DNA of 6,568 nt from an uncultured Clostridia bacterium (GTDB taxonomy: Bacteria; Bacillota; Clostridia; Oscillospirales; CAG-272): the NCBI GenBank assembly GCA_937894775.1, contig CALAXC010000293.1:1-6568 (forward strand), read 5' to 3'. Numbering within the stretch: position 1 is the stretch's first letter; each line of letters starts with the position of its first letter. The position numbers were made by a program, and so were the translations under genes. The notes beneath the pieces are model-generated. The model had not been told where the DNA came from. It did not search any database and worked only from the letters and a program-made list of their open reading frames with translations. Below, in pieces: positions 1 through 6,568 of this stretch.

Positions 1-2
1 GC

Positions 3-3000
3 ACGATCACAACAAAGGATAAACCTTATGATAAGGTTGTCGGCGGCGTTGCTATTGGATCGGGTAGCTCATTTGAAGCGGCGGGTAGTGAAGGAAAAGT
101 TACCATTACAGGCGGCTATATTGAAGCTTACGGCACTTTTGGTAATGGTATAGGCGGCGGTAACAGTTCTAACTCGACAGGTGGTAAAGCTACCATAAGC
201 ATCAGCGGTGGTACTGTTATTGCAAGTTCTATTGGCGGTGGCGATAGCAAGAGTGGCACCGGTGGCTCGGCGAATGTTGAAGTCGGCGGAACGGCTCACA
301 TTACACTTGAAAAAGGTGTCGGCGGTGGCTCCAGCTTGTCAGGCAACGGTGGTGCAGCCACAATAACTGTTAGCGGTGGTACTTTGTACGCCAACGGCTC
401 CATCGGTGGCGGTGAAGGCGGCGGTACCGGAAACGGTGGCGATGCTACAGTAAATATTTATGGCGGTAACCTTACTGCCGCATCAATTGGCGGCGGTACC
501 GGTAGTGTCGGCGGACACGGCGGTGCAGCTATCGTTGAGGTTACAGACGGATTCATCGAAACGGGTTCTATTGGCGGCGGTAAAACAAACAACCCCAATG
601 GCAACCTTGGATATGCTAAAGCGACCATTTCCGGCGGTGACATTTCAGGTCAGTTCTTAATGGCCGCCGGTGGTACAGAGCCTTGTACCTTTACAATAAC
701 GGGCGGTACGCTTCACGGAGTGGATACCGCAGACACCTCAAAATTTAATTATGCTCAACAAAACGGTGCTGCTGTTTATATGGACGATCCTAACGGCGTT
801 GTTTCCATTTCCGGCGGTACAATAAAAGACTGTTCCGCTGTGAACGGCGGTGCTATCTATATGTCGGATGGTACGTGTACCATTTCCGGTGATGCTGTCA
901 TCGAATCCTGCGTTGCATCGGAGAATGGCGGCGCTGTCTATATGGGTGGCGGTACACTGACCGTAACCGGCGGCAGCATAAAGAACAATTCTGCCCAGCA
1001 AAACGGTGGTGCCGTGTACCTTGGCGGCGGTAGTATGACCGTATACTCCGGCGAAATTTCCGCGAACACTGCAAAAGACAGTGGCGGTGCTGCATATATT
1101 AACGGTGGCAACGTAAAGGTTACCGGAGGTAGCATAACCAATAATACGGCTACGAACAATGGCGGCGGTATTGTTGTCAACAACGGCAACTACAAAATGA
1201 CCGGCGGCTCTGTAGATGACAACACGGCTGTGAACGGTGCAGGCGGTGGTATTTACGTCAGCACGGATGGTCACAACGTTACCGTTGACGTTCTCAGCGG
1301 CTCGGTGAGCAATAACACCGCAAAAGGCAACGGCGGCGCATTTGCCGTTGTGGGAAACACAGATGGTACGGAAAGTATTATCGTGAATGTCGGTGTTAAC
1401 AAAAATCACTTTGACACCAGCGGAAATCTCATAACAAACTGCGAGCATGGTGACGAAGGTGACAATGCTTATGCTTGTCCCGTCCTCAACGGAAACAAGT
1501 CAGGCGCCTCCGGCGGCGGTATCTATGTGACGGGAAACACCTCCACGCAGTTGAATATTTACTGTTTGGAGGAAAAGGACAGTCAGGCTGACGGCGACAA
1601 CGGCCAAAGCAACTTTATGAAGGTTGACGGCGGTAAGGTTACGATCACTACCTCCGAGCAGCTTGACGAAAGTAACCAAACATCCTACCACGGAAACACA
1701 CACATTACGAGTGAAGTATATGTTACCGGCGGTCAGATGGATATTTGGGGCCAAATGACGAATCCTCGTCTTGAGGACATCATTACTGTTGACATCACAA
1801 AGAAGGACGACCATTTTAAGGATCACCGCTATAACCCAACAGGAGATAAATATTATAAACTCATATATTTCGAGAACTTTACAGATCCGGTGACGAACAT
1901 CACTACAGGACAGTATAAGGAGATCGAAATAAAGCACGGTGATTCCATTAACATTAGCGGTAACATCTACAGTCACCCCGGATATACCATCAAAGGATGG
2001 AATACGTCAAATGGTCGTGATTCCGAGTTGGATAACTATCCACAAGGAACATATAACAACGACCGCGGCTGGTACAATGTCGGTGATGAAAAAACCTTTG
2101 ACGGTGTGCCAATCGGTGATTTGACAATTTATGCTATTTGGGAAGCTAACGGTTATACCGTTGTCTATGAGCCTAACGTTCCGTCCGGTGAAACCTATTA
2201 CGGAACAATGGAGAACTTCAACTTTACTTATGACACCCCGATAAAGTTAAGCAAAAACCAATACGAAAGACCGGGTTACGAGTTTATCGGTTGGTCTAAG
2301 GAAAAGGAACCGGACAGCTCCGCTAAGATATATGCGGATGAAGAAGTGGTAACCAATTTGACCACCAAGAAGGGTGAAATTGTCACACTGTACGCGCAGT
2401 GGAAAGTGTGTGACCACGATCCCGCAACCCACGAGTACACCTACTTGGTTATAGATAACGGTAAGACGCTGAAAAGAGATTGCTCCTGCGGAAAATACAG
2501 CGAAGAAGCTCGTCTGTCGGCTGAGGATGCTGTGTACGACGAGAATAATCACGAGGGGAAAGTCGTGTACACCTCAAGCAAATGGAATCCTGCTGTTGTG
2601 TACGAAGCATTAGACGGTGATGCTCTTGTTGACAATAAGCCCTACTACGCAGGCAGCTACAGGGCAAGTATTACCGAAAACGGATATACTGCAAGCGTTA
2701 CGTACACCATAGAGAAGGCAGATCAGCCTGCTCCTCCCAAACCGGAGTATGATACCAACACAGAAACTGACGGTTCTGTGATCAGCGTTAAGCCTGTTGT
2801 ACAGTCATCCGTATCAGACGAAACGGATACTCCGTATTCCGAATACCGCGTTGTATATTACGTTGACGGGATTGAGAAGGCTACTGATTGGGTTAAAGGA
2901 GCTAATGAACTGATCGGCGGTCAGTATGCAGCACAGTTCCATTTGGATATGGCACTGACAAACTACCATATTCAGGTAAGATACAGTGAAAGCGACAACT

Positions 3001-4484
3001 ACAAGGAGTCTCCCGTGTCTACCGCTGACAGCATATACTTCTTTGTCGGCGACGTAGAATTCAAAGTCATCTGCGGTGAAGGCGTTAAATATGTGATCTT
3101 GACATCAGGTGAGGATAATGTTACAGAAAACGGTATCAAGATTGCTGTTTCTGTAGAGGATGGGTATTTCTTTCCCATTGAATATACTGCGAAGATAATC
3201 GAAGGCCCCGATGGTTTATGTCTCGTACTTGAAGATGGTTATCCAAAGGTATATTCCATTACTGAAATCCCCAACAATTCCAAAATCGTTCTTGAACTCT
3301 CCGATGCCAAGAAGAATCTTATTGTCAATTCGGCTATCGATGAAAAACAGGTATTTACAAGCGTCACGGGAAATACAGCGACAATCAGCCGTGATTCCGC
3401 TTATACCGTATCTTTTGCTGTCGTAAACTACAGCAAGAGTGAATACGAAGAATTGATCCTGCACTTTGATTCTTCTCTTCCTGTTGGCACAACGATTATT
3501 CTACAGGATAAAAGTAACGGTGCGTACTATTGGACGGAAATCAGCGCTGAAAATGTGAGAGAATTGCCTTTAAGCGTATTCGTTCGTATGGGAGATAGCA
3601 AAAAAACAACGTTTGAATTGACTGACGGCAATATGAAGTTGCAGTTCATCATTGATTTTTCTCAAACAAATTCCGGAATCGCTGGTGATGCCGTAACAAC
3701 AACATTATCCGCAGAGCCGAAGGCCGTTTCAAAAGCACTCACAGGACAGAGTGACGAAACTGCTGAATTAAAGGATGTAAGCAGTTACAAATTGAACGCC
3801 GGAACAGAAATCGGTGAGATCGTATTTTCACACACAAATTCGATAGGTGCTGCGTCCATCTGGGATGGCCGAGATGATGCACTTGTATTCAAACCCAAAT
3901 CTGCACTTCCCGCGGATGCGCATTTGTCGATAAGACTTGGCGAAGAAAAGATCGTAGTATACGCAAACTGCGATGGCAATTTTGTATATTCTATGCCGGA
4001 TCAAGCAACGGGAACAATTTCAGTATCATTGGTATCGAATTTGCTCGGCGAGGGTTCTGAAACATATTCTTTCGATGTTTGCTGGATTGTTGCGGAGTCT
4101 AAGGCGGAATACTCGCCGATGAACGCCGGAATTGTAGCGTCTACGGAAGTTAATATTCAAGGTGTTGGTCAATCGCCCATATCGTTGAAGATAGTAGGAG
4201 ACAAAAAACTATATTCTTTGAATGATACGGTTTCTGCAACTATATCCTGGGATGATCTGCCGAGCAATCATAAGCTGGAAGTCGTATTGATGGTAAAGAC
4301 CGAAAGCGGAGATTACAGTAGTACGGCAGTTACAAAAGAAATAGTATTCACTCAAGACAGTGGTACTCAAACTATTTCGATTTCCTTGGCAGGTAACAAT
4401 GCAGGCAGTTATCGTCTGTATCTGACAGCGGAGTTAGGATTAGCTACAGTAGCAGAGGCAGAATACTACTTTATCATCAACTGA
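3..4484 (+). CDS. Large glycine-rich, InlB B-repeat-containing surface/secreted protein (5' partial)
   Basis: The frame is open from the first complete codon (nt 3) to TGA at 4482-4484, giving 1493 residues with the N-terminus and any signal peptide outside the window. TTG at 336 is the first start-type codon but lies inside a repeat with no ribosome binding site, so it is not the real start. Domains by nucleotide: SIGGG-type glycine-rich repeats to about 650; NGGAVY-type beta-helix repeats 762-1400; linker 1400-1850; two InlB/Listeria-Bacteroides repeats 1851-2404, each ending in the family's [YF]AxW signature (YAIW, YAQW); an Ig-like module about 2406-2720 with a CSC motif; a Pro-rich linker near 2727-2747; a second Ig-like stretch to about 3050; and a beta-rich C-terminal region to the end. 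It closes on YYFIIN with no LPxTG motif, hydrophobic tail or cell-wall-binding repeat. Such architectures are known in extracellular adhesin-like proteins of Clostridia. An adhesive or host/matrix-contact role is inference; the exact ligand is unknown. Confidence 0.9.
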   Translation, partial: TITTKDKPYDKVVGGVAIGSGSSFEAAGSEGKVTITGGYIEAYGTFGNGIGGGNSSNSTGGKATISISGGTVIASSIGGGDSKSGTGGSANVEVGGTAHITLEKGVGGGSSLSGNGGAATITVSGGTLYANGSIGGGEGGGTGNGGDATVNIYGGNLTAASIGGGTGSVGGHGGAAIVEVTDGFIETGSIGGGKTNNPNGNLGYAKATISGGDISGQFLMAAGGTEPCTFTITGGTLHGVDTADTSKFNYAQQNGAAVYMDDPNGVVSISGGTIKDCSAVNGGAIYMSDGTCTISGDAVIESCVASENGGAVYMGGGTLTVTGGSIKNNSAQQNGGAVYLGGGSMTVYSGEISANTAKDSGGAAYINGGNVKVTGGSITNNTATNNGGGIVVNNGNYKMTGGSVDDNTAVNGAGGGIYVSTDGHNVTVDVLSGSVSNNTAKGNGGAFAVVGNTDGTESIIVNVGVNKNHFDTSGNLITNCEHGDEGDNAYACPVLNGNKSGASGGGIYVTGNTSTQLNIYCLEEKDSQADGDNGQSNFMKVDGGKVTITTSEQLDESNQTSYHGNTHITSEVYVTGGQMDIWGQMTNPRLEDIITVDITKKDDHFKDHRYNPTGDKYYKLIYFENFTDPVTNITTGQYKEIEIKHGDSINISGNIYSHPGYTIKGWNTSNGRDSELDNYPQGTYNNDRGWYNVGDEKTFDGVPIGDLTIYAIWEANGYTVVYEPNVPSGETYYGTMENFNFTYDTPIKLSKNQYERPGYEFIGWSKEKEPDSSAKIYADEEVVTNLTTKKGEIVTLYAQWKVCDHDPATHEYTYLVIDNGKTLKRDCSCGKYSEEARLSAEDAVYDENNHEGKVVYTSSKWNPAVVYEALDGDALVDNKPYYAGSYRASITENGYTASVTYTIEKADQPAPPKPEYDTNTETDGSVISVKPVVQSSVSDETDTPYSEYRVVYYVDGIEKATDWVKGANELIGGQYAAQFHLDMALTNYHIQVRYSESDNYKESPVSTADSIYFFVGDVEFKVICGEGVKYVILTSGEDNVTENGIKIAVSVEDGYFFPIEYTAKIIEGPDGLCLVLEDGYPKVYSITEIPNNSKIVLELSDAKKNLIVNSAIDEKQVFTSVTGNTATISRDSAYTVSFAVVNYSKSEYEELILHFDSSLPVGTTIILQDKSNGAYYWTEISAENVRELPLSVFVRMGDSKKTTFELTDGNMKLQFIIDFSQTNSGIAGDAVTTTLSAEPKAVSKALTGQSDETAELKDVSSYKLNAGTEIGEIVFSHTNSIGAASIWDGRDDALVFKPKSALPADAHLSIRLGEEKIVVYANCDGNFVYSMPDQATGTISVSLVSNLLGEGSETYSFDVCWIVAESKAEYSPMNAGIVASTEVNIQGVGQSPISLKIVGDKKLYSLNDTVSATISWDDLPSNHKLEVVLMVKTESGDYSSTAVTKEIVFTQDSGTQTISISLAGNNAGSYRLYLTAELGLATVAEAEYYFIIN
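39..650 (+). repeat. Tandem glycine-rich repeats, SIGGG type (coding)
   Basis: About seven tandem units of 27-31 residues (roughly 81-93 bp) lie inside the large surface-protein gene. The approximate consensus is G.GG.ATI.ISGGT, then a short polar stretch, then A.SIGGG. Examples are ATISISGGTVIASSIGGG and AATITVSGGTLYANGSIGGG. The last units (after about 600) lose the IGGG end and grade into a spacer. The copies are diverged at DNA level although GGC/GGT runs recur. The alternating hydrophobic pattern with Gly-Gly turns suggests a beta-solenoid. More copies may lie upstream of the window. Confidence 0.8.
762..1400 (+). repeat. Tandem beta-helix repeats, NGGAVY...GGSI.NNTA type (coding)
   Basis: Eight consecutive units of 26-31 residues within the surface-protein gene begin with NGGA[VI]Y or a close variant and end with [ST]I.NNTA. 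Examples are NGGAVYMGGGTLTVTGGSIK and NGGGIVVNNGNYKMTGGSVD. The combination of a GGAIY-like strand and an Asn ladder resembles Pmp-like/adhesin right-handed parallel beta-helix coils. The last copy (about 1330-1400) is degenerate and passes into a longer loop with isolated cysteines. Assignment to a beta-helix is from pattern, not from a profile search. Confidence 0.8.
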
Positions 4485-4488
4485 GGAC

Positions 4489-4528
4489 AATGAGGGCGAT
4501 ACGGTGATTTTCCGTTATCGCCCTCATT
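4489..4528 (+). terminator. Hairpin terminator after the surface-protein gene
   Basis: A near-perfect inverted repeat begins four bases after the TGA. The left arm 4489-4504 (AATGAGGGCGATACGG) pairs with 4512-4528, leaving one unpaired base in the right arm and a 7-nt loop (4505-4511). The stem is about 16 bp with a GC-rich core. The T tract after it is short (ATTTA), so termination may be incomplete, but the location directly behind a 4.5-kb gene makes an intrinsic terminator the best reading. The A-rich left flank is weak, so strong bidirectional use is unlikely. Confidence 0.75.
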
Positions 4529-4585
4529 TAGTCGTCTGCGAATTGTTTATAGGGTACAATCCCGACACAGGAAGGATAGATACAA

Positions 4586-4813
4586 ATGAAGGACAAGTTT
4601 TTATTATCGTTCGCAAATAGTGATGGACGTTCTGCCGAATTAGAACTATGTGTCTTTTGTGAAAGAGCTGTCAATCTAAACGACATTGGAACGTGCGAGC
4701 ATTTTGCGGATGGGTATGATGATAATCAATGCGTGGCTTTTGTCCCCACAAAGAACACCGAGCAAAGAATACAAGAAGCATTAGATATTAAATGCGGAAA
4801 AATTAAGTCCTAA
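4586..4813 (+). CDS. Small cysteine-containing hypothetical protein (75 aa)
   Basis: The start is ATG with a Shine-Dalgarno-like AGGAAGG at 4569-4575, about 10 bases upstream; the stop is TAA. I do not recognise a family. The 75-residue product has no signal peptide or membrane segment and appears cytoplasmic. Its central part shows Cys22-x2-Cys25, then Cys37-x-His39, with further Cys49 and Cys70. That spacing could bind zinc, but this is inference. The C-terminal part (NTEQRIQEALDIKC) looks like a short amphipathic helix. It sits about 60 bases after the terminator hairpin, so it should be the first gene of the downstream cluster. The next gene's ribosome binding site begins only four bases after its stop, suggesting co-transcription. 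A fragment of a longer zinc-ribbon protein is possible. Confidence 0.55.
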   Translation: MKDKFLLSFANSDGRSAELELCVFCERAVNLNDIGTCEHFADGYDDNQCVAFVPTKNTEQRIQEALDIKCGKIKS

Positions 4814-4817
4814 CTGT

Positions 4818-4831
4818 AGGAGGAATATATA
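4818..4831 (+). promoter_or_regulatory. Strong ribosome binding site facing an ATA codon
   Basis: A perfect AGGAGG at 4818-4823 stands 20 bases before the first ATG of the recombinase fragment (4844), too far for normal initiation. The in-frame codon at ideal spacing (five bases on, 4829-4831) is ATA. The frame from there to the ATG is open (ATA AGC GAA TCT GCT ATG). The simplest explanation is that an original ATG start became ATA. Alternatively initiation occurs poorly at ATA or at 4844. Confidence 0.5.
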
Positions 4832-4843
4832 AGCGAATCTGCT

Positions 4844-5151
4844 ATGATTCAATCCAACCATTTAATGACTGAACAAGAAATTGAGGATTTTCTCTGTTCT
4901 ATGAAAGAATCCGGTGCTAAGCCTAATCTGCTCCGCCGATTAAAAATAAGCGTTCAGTCCCTTTATGCTTTTTTGCCCGAGGATAAAATGCTGAATAAAA
5001 TCGTGCTGCAGCTCTGGCGCAGTGATATGGAGGCAAGGGGTACGCATCCGCAACGATTCAAAACTATGTAAAGTACATAAACAAATATCTGGACTTCTGC
5101 AACTGCTCTGCAATTCGGTTTAATAAGGGGCGCGCAAAAGACATCACAGAA
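4844..5151 (+). pseudogene. Tyrosine-recombinase N-terminal (SAM-like, core-binding) domain, frameshifted, fused to AP2 protein
   Basis: From ATG 4844 the frame encodes 75 residues ending at TAA 5069-5071. Residues such as LMTEQEIEDFL, SLYAFLPEDK and VLQLWRSDMEARG match the helical SAM-like N-terminal domain of phage/transposon tyrosine recombinases as I know the family. After MEARG the residues become non-family (THPQRFKTM), while the -1 frame from 5041 restores the domain: YASATIQNYVKYINKYLDFC and CSAIRFNKGRAKDI. That second frame is open without a stop into the AP2 protein at 5152. One base, probably a T in an original GGT-TAC, seems to have been lost around 5039-5042. The domain would be about 105 residues when joined. 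The catalytic domain with its Arg, His-x-x-Arg and Tyr residues is absent, so this could not be an active recombinase even when intact. A sequencing error or translational frameshift is the alternative to mutation. Confidence 0.7.
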
Positions 5152-5874
5152 ATGCGCTTTGGATATCTAACAGCAAAGTATCCTACGGAAAAACGGGATC
5201 GAAAGGATGTCGTTTGGATTTGTGAATGTAAATGCGGAAAGATGGTTGAATATCCGGCAACACGGTTATTACTTGGTAATACGAAAAGCTGTGGATGTAT
5301 TCAAGTTGAATTACTGCAAAGATCAAACAAATATATTGACAACACAAGCATTCGCCAGTCTCTGGATGATACAGTAATCAGCACAAGAAGCACAAGCGGA
5401 TATATCGGCATAATAAAAAAGCGAAACAAATGGCAGGCTCAGATCACATATAAGAGAAAAAAGTATTTTCTCGGTTGCTATGATGACATTAACGATGCAA
5501 TAAAAGCGAGAGCAAGAGCCAAAGAATTGGTTATCGCTGATGCGAAAGGGCTTCTGAATTTTTATGATGAAATACATAAAGATCAAGAGCCGATACCGAG
5601 CCGAGCATCAATTGAGAAAATTGATTCTGAAACACCGCAATGGAAAGCAAATAACACCGTTATGTCTGCGGCCAGACGATGTGATAATACGAGTGGACAA
5701 ACGGGTGTCTATAAAAAACGCAACCGTTGGATTGCACGGATATCACACAAAAGTGTCTTGTACAAATTAGGCTCATTCGAGAATATCGAAGAAGCGATCA
5801 GCGAAAGAAAAAAGGCTGAAGAACTGCTAAAAAAAGATCAGGCAGCTTTCCTTGAAGCGTATCGAAAAAACTAA
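5152..5874 (+). CDS. AP2 DNA-binding domain protein with zinc-ribbon-like N-terminus and two AP2 repeats
   Basis: The frame from ATG 5152 to TAA 5872-5874 gives 240 residues. The N-terminal segment MRFGYLTAKYPTEK is followed by a Cys cluster (Cys24, Cys26, Cys28, then Cys47-Gly-Cys49, within CECKCGK and SCGC), a zinc-ribbon-like pattern usual ahead of bacterial AP2 domains. Two AP2-like three-strand-plus-helix modules follow: residues 80-126 (TSGYIGIIKKRNKW, then FLGCY) and 179-226 (NTSGQTGVYKKRNRW, then KLGSF). They align with each other, with a conserved Trp (94 and 193) and Leu-Gly (107-108 and 206-207). AP2 modules bind DNA and in bacteria accompany homing endonucleases and integrases; no nuclease motif is visible here. 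There is no ribosome binding site before 5152, and the same frame extends upstream to 5026 through recombinase sequence, so 5152 is probably internal to a larger fused gene broken by a frameshift. If so, this part is likely poorly translated. It ends 12 bases before the sortase start. Confidence 0.75.
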   Translation: MRFGYLTAKYPTEKRDRKDVVWICECKCGKMVEYPATRLLLGNTKSCGCIQVELLQRSNKYIDNTSIRQSLDDTVISTRSTSGYIGIIKKRNKWQAQITYKRKKYFLGCYDDINDAIKARARAKELVIADAKGLLNFYDEIHKDQEPIPSRASIEKIDSETPQWKANNTVMSAARRCDNTSGQTGVYKKRNRWIARISHKSVLYKLGSFENIEEAISERKKAEELLKKDQAAFLEAYRKN

Positions 5875-5881
5875 AGGAGGG
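5875..5881 (+). promoter_or_regulatory. Ribosome binding site of the sortase gene
   Basis: AGGAGGG immediately follows the AP2 stop codon and lies five bases before ATG 5887. This fixes the sortase start and ties the two genes into one transcript. Confidence 0.75.
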
Positions 5882-5886
5882 AGAAA

Positions 5887-6568
5887 ATGTTAAAGAAGGT
5901 GTTACCTGTTCTCACCGTGGTGTTATTTGGCATTACGGTTATTTCCTGCATTATGATAGCTGATACAATGATGCGTAGTAATGCCGAGATTAAGGATTTT
6001 GAAAGCCTTGCAGCATTGACACAGAAGCAGTTAGAAAACGAATCAAATCAAACAACCACAGAAAGCAAAGAAGATGAAACTTCGGGCACTTCCATTGAAT
6101 CTCCCGAAACAGAACCGAAACCGATATTTACACGAAATCTCACCCCGCTTTTTGAGAAAAACAATGAGTGTATTGGATGAATATGTATTTCCGATACAGC
6201 GGTAGATTATCCCGTTATGCATACACCGCAAGATCAGGAGAAATACCTTCGTAAAATTTCGATTGCGAGTACAGTTCATCAGGCGTTCCGTTTATGCAAG
6301 GAAATAATACACTTGAAAGCGATAACATAATCATATACGGACATAATATGAAAAATGGTACGATGTTTTCTGATATCACAAAGTATCGGAATGAAACATT
6401 TTGTACTGAGCATCCAACGATTGAGTTCGAAACCGGACAGGGACTCAAACTGTACTCTGTATTTGCAGTTGTCCAAATAAAGAACAACGACAGTTGGTAT
6501 TCTCTTGTCAATCAGTTGGAGCGTTCGTCAACCTCTATCGGCGCCAACATTCACGAAGCGAATTATGC
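5887..6568 (+). pseudogene. srtB: Class B sortase, disrupted by a nonsense codon and a frameshift (3' end outside window)
   Basis: Sortase B is a membrane-anchored cysteine transpeptidase that joins surface or pilin proteins to the cell wall. The start ATG 5887 has a strong ribosome binding site. Residues 5-27 form one N-terminal membrane segment, followed by a Ser/Thr/Glu-rich linker and then the catalytic-domain entry FTRNLTPLFEKNNECIG. The frame stops at TGA 6178-6180 exactly where the family has Trp (pattern GW[IL].IP.T..DYPV); the same frame then continues as ICISDTAVDYPVMHTPQDQ. At the A run 6253-6256 an apparent one-base loss moves the sequence to another frame, which reads FDCEYSSSGVPFMQGNN, NIIIYGHNMKNGTMF (catalytic His codon 6342-6344) and on to the window end. 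The catalytic Cys and Arg would lie beyond the edge. Only a 97-residue, non-catalytic peptide can be made by normal translation. Family identity is secure; the loss of function is inferred from the two lesions, and base-calling error could explain the indel. Confidence 0.85.

Noticed and set aside
336..338. TTG as the start of the large surface-protein gene
   Set aside because: The same frame is open back to the window edge and encodes further repeats of the same kind (nt 3-335); no ribosome binding site precedes the TTG.
39..1400. CRISPR-like or minisatellite array from the repeated GGCGGT-rich motifs
   Set aside because: The repeats are diverged, keep the reading frame, and make sense only at protein level as solenoid units.
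738..1976. Long minus-strand open frames opposite the surface-protein gene
   Set aside because: They are antisense shadows of the GGC/GGT/GTx-rich repeat codons; no plausible start signals and no recognisable protein families.
4555..4560. TACAAT as a -10 promoter box for the downstream cluster
   Set aside because: No acceptable -35 hexamer lies 16-19 bases upstream and there is no TGn extension; a promoter somewhere in 4529-4585 is likely, but this site cannot be supported.
5323..5770. Short open frames overlapping the AP2 gene on both strands
   Set aside because: They overlap a clearly homologous coding frame and show no family resemblance or ribosome binding sites.
6178..6180. TGA read as Trp or selenocysteine in the sortase
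   Set aside because: Trp is encoded by TGG in the neighbouring genes, TGA ends the surface gene right before a terminator, the family residue is Trp not Cys/Sec, and a second frameshift follows anyway.
6043..6511. Minus-strand open frames opposite the sortase
   Set aside because: The plus strand carries unmistakable sortase B motifs across this whole stretch in two joined frames.

Overview
The window looks like chromosomal DNA from a gut-type, moderately low-GC Firmicute, most likely class Clostridia. This rests on strong AGGAGG ribosome binding sites, a very large glycine-rich surface protein carrying Listeria-Bacteroides (InlB B-type) repeats, a class B sortase, and an AP2-domain protein of a kind I associate with Clostridia. 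The genus cannot be fixed from sequence alone. Every gene I can support is on the + strand.

Positions 3-4484 are one uninterrupted reading frame that enters from the left edge, so its start lies outside the window. It encodes the last 1493 residues of a secreted or surface protein. In order it contains tandem glycine-rich repeats of the SIGGG type, a second set of tandem NGGAVY...GGSI.NNTA repeats expected to form a right-handed beta-helix, two InlB-type repeats, Ig-like modules and a long beta-rich C-terminal region. It has no LPxTG-like signal or membrane anchor at its C-terminus. A hairpin terminator follows immediately (4489-4528).

Positions 4586-6568 hold a compact same-strand cluster: a 75-residue cysteine-containing hypothetical protein, a tyrosine-recombinase N-terminal (core-binding) domain that runs by a frameshift into a two-copy AP2 DNA-binding protein, and a class B sortase that continues off the right edge. 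The genes are separated by only about 12-30 bases, and ribosome binding sites fill the gaps, so they look like one transcription unit.

The most notable point is that this downstream cluster appears to be decaying. The recombinase/AP2 reading frame is broken by an apparent one-base loss near 5041, and its best-placed start codon position is ATA rather than ATG. The sortase has a TGA where the family has a Trp codon, and then an apparent one-base loss in an A run 75 bases later. The 4.5-kb surface-protein frame next to it is intact. No wholly new system is evident. The best candidate for something under-described is the fusion of a recombinase core-binding domain to a zinc-ribbon plus double-AP2 protein that has no recombinase catalytic domain.
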